IMG/VR virus record: IMGVR_UViG_3300048438_000153
Span: 186,001-250,000 of that record
Strand: one strand, 5' to 3'
Origin: a virus
DNA: 64,000 bases
The notes below the pieces were generated by a model that was given only the letters and a program-made list of their open reading frames with translations, was not told the origin of the DNA and did no database searches. The position numbers and the translations under genes are program-made. The stretch's first letter is position 1; every line of letters starts with the position of its first letter. Of this stretch, positions 34,998-44,000 are shown piece by piece.

Positions 34998-35302
34998 CTC
35001 TCTGCGTTGAACTCCGCGATCTTCTCTTTCAGCTCACTATCAGGATTCTCAACCATCGCATTATAGTCAATGTGACAGCCGTCCATTCGAGATGGGACAC
35101 GCATTCCCTCACGGACAAATCTTAGAGCAAAAGCTCGATGGATTGAAGCGAGCGAAGAGGCTTCAAATCCCTCCTCTTTCAACGTGCGAAGGAAAGCATT
35201 AGATCCCGCCACCCTACTCTGATGGATCAGGTCTTCAGTAGGGATCTCGTCGAGAATATAGCCAACCCACTCTTCAGTGGTTACAGGTGTCGTCATACCC
35301 AT
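34994..35302 (-). CDS. Small unknown protein after the large helicase
   Basis: 102 residues with AAGGAG 8 bases before the ATG. Contains EEWVGYILDEIPTEDL and a RFVREGMRVPSRMDG segment. It starts 5 bases after the large helicase and is probably cotranscribed with it. No domain recognised. Confidence 0.6.
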   Translation of the reverse strand: MGMTTPVTTEEWVGYILDEIPTEDLIHQSRVAGSNAFLRTLKEEGFEASSLASIHRAFALRFVREGMRVPSRMDGCHIDYNAMVENPDSELKEKIAEFNAES

Positions 35303-35307
35303 TTCTA

Positions 35308-38300
35308 TTACTCCTTGTCTTCAAACTCTGAGGCGGTCTGATAGTCGCCCTCGTCCATGAACTTCTCCCTGATGAGGGAGTTTCTTTCTACTGACTTAGC
35401 GACCGAAAGCCAAGCTTCTTCAAGAATGACGTCGCTCTTTCTCATGAGGTCTGTCAGCGCGTCCCTCTCTCTCTCAGGGCTTAAGAGTTTACTGAAGCCC
35501 TTTGACTTGAGTTTGAGCTTCTCGATAGTGCCAACGTCAGTCATCGAGCGCACATTGTCGTTTGAGTAGTAGGCGATCTTAAACTCGTTAGAGTAGGTCG
35601 AAATCGCCTCTAGTACGTCCTGTGCAGACCTTCTGCTCATGTAAGACTCCCAACATGAAGCGTCATCTACGTCGAAGGGCTCAGAGGGGCGCTTCAGGTA
35701 ATCTGAAAGACCCATCTCAAACTCGTTGCACTTCATCTTGAAATACACGTTGAGTACGCGCTGTGCTACGTCGCTATCGTTCAGAGAAAGAGACATCCTC
35801 TTGAGCGGAGTCCCATTCGCAGACCACCACCTCTGACCGATGAGCTCAGTCTTGTTATCGTCAGTACAGAGGAAGAGGTCAGACAAGCTAACCTCATTTC
35901 CGTTTCGGATGCGATCATTGTCTACGAGCCAATCTTTAATCGCGATCTCCTCCTTAGAAAGCACCTCATGATCAAGATCGAGGAAGTCAATCTGAATGTC
36001 TGAGCTGAAGCCGAGAGAAGGCAAGGTCATAAGGTCACTGCTGTCCATGTCGGCCTTGATAGAAGACACATTCTTATCTGCTCTCGCGCTCACAATCTGA
36101 CCGAAGATGAGCCTCGAAGGAACGTCCGAAGGCAGACACTTAGAGAAAGAAAGAGCCTTATTGTAGATCGTCCTCGTCATGTCGAGATTTTCTTCAACGA
36201 AGACCTCAAGGTTGATGTCCTCACTCTGAGAAAGAACATGACCCTCTTCAATGATCGCGAAGTCATCGTCTGACGTGAACTGATAAGAAACAATCGAAGA
36301 GAGCCCCGTGAGATCTGAGACTCTCCTAGCTTCAGAGGGGTCTTTTGATTCTTGAATTACAGAAGAGAACAGAGGATCTGACCTGAAGCGAGAGGGGTCG
36401 AGCGCGAGATACTTAAGTGGGTTCTCGTCCTCGTTCTCAAGGGCCTCTGAGACATCTTTGATGTTACTAGCAGAGGGGTCGAGGAGCATCGAGACAAGAT
36501 TCTTATTGATCCTGATCGACTCACCTGTAGTCCTCTCAACGCTATCGTAGTCTGCGATCAGATCAGTCTCCATGCCCTTTCTGATGATGTCCATGAAGAA
36601 GTCCTGATCCGCGCCCTGAATCAAGTCTTTCATCTCATCAATGGTCATGTCCATAGCGTCTTTTCCAAAAGCAGATGCTTTGTCTGAGTCGCCATAGCCT
36701 GAAGTCCTATCGCCACCCTTAGCGATCACCGCGTCAAGGTAGATAACCTCTACTTGCTTGTTTTGACCTGTGCGGTATGCGCGCGCTGTCCTCTGCTTAA
36801 CAAGCTCAGAGTCAAAACCCTCACCGCGATCAAGGTGAACCACCGTTCCGATGAACTGAAAGTTGAAGCCCTTCGCGTACTCGTCGGTGCAACTGATCGA
36901 CTTGATGCTTGGGTTGTCTTTAAAGATCATCTTAGTAGCGGAAATAGCCCACTGCTCGGAAACGAAAGCGAAGACGCCATTAGGGTTGAAGTAAACTTTC
37001 TTAAGAGCGTTCCTTGAAGACTTGACCCTCTTCACATCCTTATCGGTGAGAGCCTTGAAGAGATCGTTGAAAGGAGTCTCAATAACCTCTTTCTCCTCTT
37101 CCTCAAGTACGCTGTCATACTTGTTGAGGTTGAACTCTACGAGCTCGAAAAGATCCTGAACCTCCTCCCTAAACTCTTCTCCCGCTTTTGGGTGAGCATT
37201 TAAGAAAGAATAGTCTACAAGCCTACGCTCAAGTGCAGATAAAGACGCGAACCTACGACTGTCAAGGTTGACCCTAGAAAGCTCAGTCTTCCCTGTGTCT
37301 TTCTTGATCGCGCCGATATTCTTACCCGCTCGATAGAACTCGATGGAGTCCCTACGGAGCGCGACGTGAACACCGCCAACGCCCGACTTACTGCACTTAA
37401 CTGCGTTCTGTCTGACGATAGTCTGATCTGCTGAGAAATAACACACCGCCTTCCCCGGCCTGTCCATCAAGATTTTCTCAGCTTGATCGAGCTTCGGGTT
37501 AGGCACTTTCTCATTGAAATACTTTGAGGGGTTCGTGGTCAGGGTGATGAGATCCCTGATCTTGGAGACACTCTTAGCTTGAGCGAAGTCCACGATGTTC
37601 TTGAAAGAGGACTCCTGATACTTGCCCCCTTTCTTAATTACGTCTCTGTACTTCTTGACCATCGCCTTAAGCTCGCGAGCGAGTGCTCCTGAGAGCTTGC
37701 GGTACTCTTTCTCGACGCGCTCGTTGAGCCGAACTGTGATGACTTGTGAAGTGGGCTTCTGAAGCTTAGGGAGTCCGATTTCTTCAAGATTCACGTCCTG
37801 TTTGAAAGCGAAATAAGCGTTCGCCTTGACCCATGTGTTGAACTCTTCGCGAGTTCCTTTCTTAAGGCCGACGAATCGACCGCCGATGACGTTCCCGAAT
37901 CTCTCAGCGAAAGCTCTTTCCTTCTCTGCTGAGAACTCCGCGCCCCTCGCGACTGCGACGAACCTGTAAAGGTCGAGTGGATCTCTCTCCATCGCAGAAG
38001 CTGTGAGAAGAATCTTACGAGGGTGCTTCAGGTCAGAGAGAGCCTTTCTCTTAGTTCCTGTGAGCGCCTCATTGACTTCATCAAAGAAACAGATCGCGTA
38101 TTTGTCTTTGAAGTACTCAGTAGAGTCAGCGTAGTTGCTACCCATCTCAGGCTTAGAGGGGTCTTTCCAATAGTCTGAAGGGATATCCCTGAGCCTACGC
38201 TCCCTCTTCTTCGGGTCTTTCTCAGCGAGGAACTCCTCAACGCGGTCGATGCCTCTGACAATCTTAGCGAACTTGGTGTAGTTCATCTCGTAGATGCGGT

Positions 38301-40521
38301 TATCTACGACGCCGTGATCAGTCATGAAGTCTTTCATTTCTCTTGAGAAGTTACCTTGCAGTCTCTTCGGAGAAACGAACAAGAATTGTTTCTCAGATCC
38401 AGGAGCTTCTTTGGTCTTCATGTAGTGGCGCATAGCACCGCCCGCCAAGAGAGTCTTACCCACACCTGTGTCGAGAGCCATTAGACCTGAGTATGCGTTC
38501 GCCTCAAGCCAAGCCATCGCCTCCATCTGCTTGTTGTTGAAACGGAAAGGACGCCCCTTAAACTCTGAGACGAATCCTCCGATAGCATCGGGAGTGAATT
38601 TCTTAAGGTTCTCTTCATTGAGAGCGCGGTCACGAGCTGTGAGCTCACGGTAGTACTCGTCAAGGTAGTCAAGAGCAGGCTTAGAAACAGCGCATGAGCC
38701 GAGCGTGTCTCTAATCGACTCGTAAGCAGATGGGTCGAAGTAATAGAAAGGGTTCAGACCGTTCACAGTGGGAGCGAGTCTAGGGTCTTTCTTCTGCTCG
38801 ATGGAAGGCTTCATAATCTTAGCAAGATCTTTGATCGCGTTGCGGTCTTGCTTGCTCGCGTTAGAGCTAGGGATGCCAAGAACGAGTCTCTTCTTGTTCG
38901 CAGAAAGAGTGATATAGGGCTCTCTTAAGCGGTTATTCACGACCTTCATGTACTTGGCGCGCGCAGAGCCTTCGCCAAGATCAAGGAAGCTAACCTCTTC
39001 ACCGTCAGGTACGAGATCGCCTACCTCATTTCTTACAAAGTCACCCTCGATCATCTCGATCTTCTGAGTTTCTCCATCTGCGGTGCGCGTGTAGAAGCTA
39101 CCCTCGATGAGACGGCCTGAAGCATTGACGAGATCTTCTAAGAGAAAGCCTTTATATTGACCCTCAACGATCACGTCAACCATCGTGTCGCCAACGATCA
39201 TCTTCTTAACTTTAACTACACGAGTCAGCGCCCTCTTTGAACTACCCTTCGCATCTGTGAGCTGAGCTGTCCTCATATCCCCTGAAAGAGCGGAGACGTC
39301 ATAGCGAGTGAGAGGGAAACTCTCTTCAGCGCCCTCATAGGTAATCTTAGAAAGGTACTCATAGACAGGAGTCTCCTGAAAGACATCCTCGCCCTCATAT
39401 CCCTTTGGCTGACGCTTCTTTACTTTCTTAACGCCGACCTGAATACGCTCTTCTTCGATTGTAGGCATCTGATTGAAGAGAGCCATTTCCTTTCCGATTC
39501 GGCTCTCGAACGCCTCCTCGTAATCATCTTTCGAGGAGAACATCTGATAGTCTGAAGTCTCCTCATCCACCAAGTATGGAGAGTAGATTCCCTTGATGAA
39601 GGGCTCAAGCCTCTCCTCATAGGCTTTCATCGCCTTCTCGTACCCACTCGCCTCTACGCGCGCCTCATATGACTCCCGCGACTCTCCTCTTCTCTTAGAT
39701 GGTCTGCGAGGTGGCTTACCTAGTGACTTTACTTGAGGGTCATAAGCGACTGTAGCAGTCTTAGCGCCACCGACGCCGAGGTAGTCTCTAGTCTTTCCTA
39801 CGACAAAACCCTGTTGCTCAAGTGTCGTCTCAAGCTCTTTCTGCTGAATGTCGAAAGCTCTCTTAAGAACATCATATTCCTCAGTATCATCTTTCGAGGA
39901 CTTGTTGAGCGCGCTCTCAAGGCTTGAGGGAAGAGCGAACTGAATATAGGGGAGATTGACGGAGCTGTTTCTTTTCTGCTTCGTAGACACCTCAATCCCC
40001 ATCAGTTTGAAGACACGTCCAAGGAGATCAGAGTAATTCTCAACAAGGCGGTTCTTGTAGGTCGCTTTTCTGACATACTTTCTGATGCGCCTGATGCGGT
40101 CATCTACAGGAGTGTTGATCTCTGAGGTTTCACGGATGAATTTCTCGAAGTCCTCGATCTCAGCTCTCATTCTCTGAGTGTCTTGGATGAAAGACTCCGA
40201 CATCTCGCTTGCGAACTTTCTACGGAGGTACTTAGTACCCTCATCGAACTTATCCACGAGAAGGATATTGTAGTTCTTAAACCTGTCGGCTTTCGCCAAG
40301 ATTTTAAGCATGAACTCGTTAGGCGTGATGAGGTGAGTATATACCGTAAAGAGCGCGTCGATCTCTTTGCGACGAACGGCGATAAACACTCGATCCTCAA
40401 GACCTTTTTCCTTTCTCTCTAAGATTTCCTCCTCAGAGAGCTTACGCCTCTTACCATAACGCCTCTTAACAACATCTGTAAGGCGACCCCTAAAAGGGAT
40501 GACTGTCTGCCTGTTCTTCAT
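35308..40521 (-). CDS. Giant SNF2-like SF2 helicase
   Basis: 1,737 residues. The first 640 residues are charged and carry no recognised domain. The helicase starts near residue 670 with a Q-like KQMEAMAWLEAN, P-loop ALDTGVGKTLLAGG, FVSPKRLQGN, Walker B FFDEVNEAL, and TASAMERDP; the second lobe has HLDRGEGFDSELVKQRTARAYRTGQ, the SNF2 motif V/VI pattern with its arginine fingers. The remaining 400 residues are unassigned. Phages carry such large SNF2-like proteins as injected antirestriction (DarB-like) or DNA remodelling factors, but no methyltransferase domain is visible here. A leader repeat at 40528-40548 holds the ribosome site. Confidence 0.85.
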   Translation of the reverse strand: MKNRQTVIPFRGRLTDVVKRRYGKRRKLSEEEILERKEKGLEDRVFIAVRRKEIDALFTVYTHLITPNEFMLKILAKADRFKNYNILLVDKFDEGTKYLRRKFASEMSESFIQDTQRMRAEIEDFEKFIRETSEINTPVDDRIRRIRKYVRKATYKNRLVENYSDLLGRVFKLMGIEVSTKQKRNSSVNLPYIQFALPSSLESALNKSSKDDTEEYDVLKRAFDIQQKELETTLEQQGFVVGKTRDYLGVGGAKTATVAYDPQVKSLGKPPRRPSKRRGESRESYEARVEASGYEKAMKAYEERLEPFIKGIYSPYLVDEETSDYQMFSSKDDYEEAFESRIGKEMALFNQMPTIEEERIQVGVKKVKKRQPKGYEGEDVFQETPVYEYLSKITYEGAEESFPLTRYDVSALSGDMRTAQLTDAKGSSKRALTRVVKVKKMIVGDTMVDVIVEGQYKGFLLEDLVNASGRLIEGSFYTRTADGETQKIEMIEGDFVRNEVGDLVPDGEEVSFLDLGEGSARAKYMKVVNNRLREPYITLSANKKRLVLGIPSSNASKQDRNAIKDLAKIMKPSIEQKKDPRLAPTVNGLNPFYYFDPSAYESIRDTLGSCAVSKPALDYLDEYYRELTARDRALNEENLKKFTPDAIGGFVSEFKGRPFRFNNKQMEAMAWLEANAYSGLMALDTGVGKTLLAGGAMRHYMKTKEAPGSEKQFLFVSPKRLQGNFSREMKDFMTDHGVVDNRIYEMNYTKFAKIVRGIDRVEEFLAEKDPKKRERRLRDIPSDYWKDPSKPEMGSNYADSTEYFKDKYAICFFDEVNEALTGTKRKALSDLKHPRKILLTASAMERDPLDLYRFVAVARGAEFSAEKERAFAERFGNVIGGRFVGLKKGTREEFNTWVKANAYFAFKQDVNLEEIGLPKLQKPTSQVITVRLNERVEKEYRKLSGALARELKAMVKKYRDVIKKGGKYQESSFKNIVDFAQAKSVSKIRDLITLTTNPSKYFNEKVPNPKLDQAEKILMDRPGKAVCYFSADQTIVRQNAVKCSKSGVGGVHVALRRDSIEFYRAGKNIGAIKKDTGKTELSRVNLDSRRFASLSALERRLVDYSFLNAHPKAGEEFREEVQDLFELVEFNLNKYDSVLEEEEKEVIETPFNDLFKALTDKDVKRVKSSRNALKKVYFNPNGVFAFVSEQWAISATKMIFKDNPSIKSISCTDEYAKGFNFQFIGTVVHLDRGEGFDSELVKQRTARAYRTGQNKQVEVIYLDAVIAKGGDRTSGYGDSDKASAFGKDAMDMTIDEMKDLIQGADQDFFMDIIRKGMETDLIADYDSVERTTGESIRINKNLVSMLLDPSASNIKDVSEALENEDENPLKYLALDPSRFRSDPLFSSVIQESKDPSEARRVSDLTGLSSIVSYQFTSDDDFAIIEEGHVLSQSEDINLEVFVEENLDMTRTIYNKALSFSKCLPSDVPSRLIFGQIVSARADKNVSSIKADMDSSDLMTLPSLGFSSDIQIDFLDLDHEVLSKEEIAIKDWLVDNDRIRNGNEVSLSDLFLCTDDNKTELIGQRWWSANGTPLKRMSLSLNDSDVAQRVLNVYFKMKCNEFEMGLSDYLKRPSEPFDVDDASCWESYMSRRSAQDVLEAISTYSNEFKIAYYSNDNVRSMTDVGTIEKLKLKSKGFSKLLSPERERDALTDLMRKSDVILEEAWLSVAKSVERNSLIREKFMDEGDYQTASEFEDKE

Positions 40522-40527
40522 ATATGT

Positions 40528-40548
40528 ACCCCTTGTGACAAGTGAGGT
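40528..40548 (-). promoter_or_regulatory. Leader hairpin upstream of the giant helicase
   Basis: CTTGT and ACAAG form a short stem, extended by ACC/GGT pairs; on the minus strand the near arm AAGGGGT is the ribosome site for the ATG at 40521, and AATAACCTC precedes the far arm, as at other leaders. Confidence 0.4.
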
Positions 40549-40604
40549 TATTTCTCTTAAACCAATAGAGCTGAGTAGATAAAACTACTATCGAGGAGAA
40601 AGAG

Positions 40605-41060
40605 ATGTGGTTGACATACCTAATCTTATCTGTTTTTCTAACCACATTAGCCCACGAGTACAGTCATGTCGGTATGGCTCAACTCTTAGTAGGTGTAGAT
40701 CAATACTCCATCAAACCCTTCATCCATAAACACAAAGAATTAGGGCTTGTAGGAGGATCTGTCTCAATCACTTATAAGAGAGCAAGAACAAAGTCAGAAG
40801 AAGCTTGGATTGCCTTCGCCCCACGCCTCACTAATGCTCTCTTCTTAATACTCCTACCGTTCACTGTCGATAAAGGATCTCTAGTGATCATCTTAGTAGC
40901 TACATTAGGATGCTACGATATGCTCAGGGGATCACTCCCCAATGACTCTGACTGTAAAGTCTATTGCAGTCATTGGAGGGTGAGTCCTTACCTAGTCAGG
41001 TACTATCAGCTCACTCTTTCTTATGTGAGCTTCCTCACCTTTCTACTCAGGCTTTCTTAG
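40605..41060 (+). CDS. Membrane zinc metalloprotease-like protein (HExxH)
   Basis: 151 residues with GAGGAGAAAG before the ATG. The first helix holds LTTLAHEYSHVGMAQ, a complete HExxH zinc motif inside a hydrophobic segment, as in site-2-type (M50-like) proteases. Two more hydrophobic helices (ALFLILLPF and GSLVIILVATLG) are followed by DMLRGSLPNDSDCK, where an Asp could be the third ligand, similar to the D of M50 enzymes. It would cut a membrane protein within the bilayer. It is a lone plus-strand gene between the giant helicase and the fibres, and ends overlapping the fibre by 4 bases. Confidence 0.65.
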   Translation: MWLTYLILSVFLTTLAHEYSHVGMAQLLVGVDQYSIKPFIHKHKELGLVGGSVSITYKRARTKSEEAWIAFAPRLTNALFLILLPFTVDKGSLVIILVATLGCYDMLRGSLPNDSDCKVYCSHWRVSPYLVRYYQLTLSYVSFLTFLLRLS

Positions 41061-44000
41061 AGGATCACAAAGTTGATCGTGATCACACTGTCTGCGTTAA
41101 TCTGAGAACCTATCCTGTTGACAAGGCTGAACTCGAAGCTCGTAGCGTTCGTGATCGAATGCGCGTATACCTCGATACCGCCCTCAGCGAGAATGTCTCC
41201 TCCATTATCAGCAGAGGCCACTGTAGCCATGATGACGCTTGTAGATAACACTGAAGTGTTATTGACCACAAATCCGATTGAGTGAGCATCATCTGCTATC
41301 GCGGTATCGGTTGTCACCGCGACTTGGAAAGCCTTAGTGTTGGTGCTAAAGAGAGGCGCGTTAGTCACGCCCTCGTCACCTGTAAGACCTGTAGTCTTAG
41401 CGACTGTAAGACCACCGTTCTTGACATTCAAGCTACCTACGTCAAGGGGAGCGAGATCTGAGTCAGGAACGGAATAAGATGCAGCCGGCTCAGTTATGTC
41501 AGCTCGACCATGAAAAATCTTAAACGCGCCTGACTTACCGCCTACGGTGTTGTCTACCTCATATACGACACCCATAAGGAAGTCAGCAAAGTTAGAATCA
41601 CCGTAAGCACCTACAAAACCGAGATCGCGAGTTGATGCTGTATTAGTGTAGCCCACATATAGGGTAGGGTCTTTGAATCTTAAAGACCCTGAAACCGCGC
41701 TGTTTCCTGTGATCACACCTGTGACATCAAGATCGCCCGAGAGAGTCACTTTCTGATCTGCTGTCAGAGTGATCGTAGTCTCTCCGTCTGAGTTCTGAAT
41801 GACGTTATTCCCAAGAATAAGGTTACTGCCTGTCTCTACCTCGCCCGTAAACGTAGCCTTGTTTGCAGAGCTAAGAGTCAGAACAGTTGAAAGAGCACCC
41901 GCATTATCTCCACCTGTCTGAAAGATAACCGAACCGCCTGTGCCTGTCCCATTACCAACACCCGAGGAAATAGTGAGGTTCTCACCTACGGTGTCTTCGT
42001 CAGTCTGAGTAGTCACAGAAATAGAGGTCGCGTTGCTTCCATCACCTAGAGCTACACCTCCACCGCTAACAGTAAGACTGTTCGATGTGAGTGACCCTGT
42101 AGTTGAAAGGTTCTCATCTCCGAAAGAAATAACCCCCCCCGAGTCGGTAATAGAACCGTCAGCAAGAGTAAGAGTTCCAACAGATGAGCCTGAGACTCCC
42201 TCAGACACTTTCCCGAAGACTACTTTCTCACCTTCATTCGTGGTGACGAACTTGAGGTAAGAGTTAGCTCCCTCTGCGATGTCGAGAGCAGTCGCCTGAG
42301 CATCCGTAAGACTGATAGAAATGGTATTTCCATCGGCGGAGATACTATCTAGGGAGATATCGCCTACGTTAGTGATGTCTCCATCAGCAACACTTAACGA
42401 GGTAACAGTGGTTGCGCCCGCTCCGAGAGTTCCCGTAGTTGAGAGGTTCTCATCTCCAAAGGAAATAGCTCCGCTTGAGTCAGTAATAGAGCCGTCAGCG
42501 AGAGTAAGAGTTCCAACTGTCGAGCCTGAGACTCCCTCAGAAACCTTTCCGAAGACTACCTTCTCACCAGCGTCAGTTGTTACGAACTTGAGGTAAGAGT
42601 TAACACCCTCTGTGATATCAAGTGATGATGCTTGGTTATCAGTGAGGTTAAGGGTGATCGCGTTTCCGTCAGCAGAAATACTATCGAGAGCAATATCCCC
42701 TACGTTAGTGATGTCCCCATCAGTAACACTTAACGAGGTAACAGTGGCAGACCCCGCCCCGAGAGTACCTGTAGTAGAAAGGTTCTCGTTCCCAAAGGAA
42801 ATCGCGCCCCCTGAGTCGGTGATCGACCCGTCAGCGAGAGTAAGAGTTCCAACTGTCGAGCCTGAGACTCCCTCAGAAACCTTCCCGAAGACTACCTTCT
42901 CATCAGCGTCAGTGGTGACGAACTTGAGGTAAGAGTTAGCTCCCTCAGTAATGTCGAGTGAAGACGCTTGGTTATCAGTGAGGTTAAGGGTGATCGAGTT
43001 CCCGTCAGCAGAAATACTATCGAGAGCAATATCCCCTACGTTGCTGATGTCTCCATCAGCAACACTTAATGAAGTGACAGTGGTTGCGCCCGCCCCGAGA
43101 GTACCTGTAGTAGAAAGGTTTTCGTCCCCAAAGGAAACAGCGCCCCCTGAGTCAGTAATCGAGCCATCAGCGAGAGTAAGAGTTCCAACAGACGATCCTG
43201 AGACTCCCTCAGACACCTTCCCGAAAACTACCTTCTCATCAGCGTCTGTAGTTACGAACTTGAGGTAAGAGTTAGCTCCCTCAGTAATGTCGAGTGAAGA
43301 CGCTTGGTTATCAGTGAGACTGATGGAAATGGTATTTCCGTCAGCAGAAATACTATCTAGGGCGATGTCCCCTACGTTGGAGATGTCCCCATCAGTAACA
43401 CTTAATGAAGTGACAGTGGTAGCTCCCGCGCCGAGAGTACCTGTTGTCGAGAGGTTCTCGTCCCCGAAAGAAATAGCTCCACTTGAGTCAGTGATCGACC
43501 CATCAGCAAGAGTAAGATCTCCAAAGGTAGATCCTGTTGCTCCCGAGACTGTGCCTGTAGCCTCAAGAGTGCTGACAAGTAAACCAGCCTTAGAAAGACC
43601 CACAACACCTGAGAAGTCGGTAGTAGTTCCATTTACCGCACCGCTGTGAGTGCCTAGTAAGAATTTACCTTCACCCTCATCCCAAATGATAAGAGCATCG
43701 TCCTCAAGACCTCTATTCAGGAAGATCCCGATATCAGAGTTATTGTTATTATCCCCAATGTCCTTGTTGAGCTCAATCACTTGATCTGCAACAGAAAGGT
43801 TGGTTGTACTGATGATAGTCTGAGTGCCGTTTACGGTAATGTTCGTACAGGTGATAGAACCTGTAGTGGTCAGGTTCTCATCATCAAAAGTGATTGTCCC
43901 ACCTGTGGAGGTAATAGAACCGTCAGCGAGAGTAAGAGTCCCTACGGTAGACCCTGAAGCAAGTGTAGCCACCCCCGCTCCGAGAGTACCTGTGGTAGAA

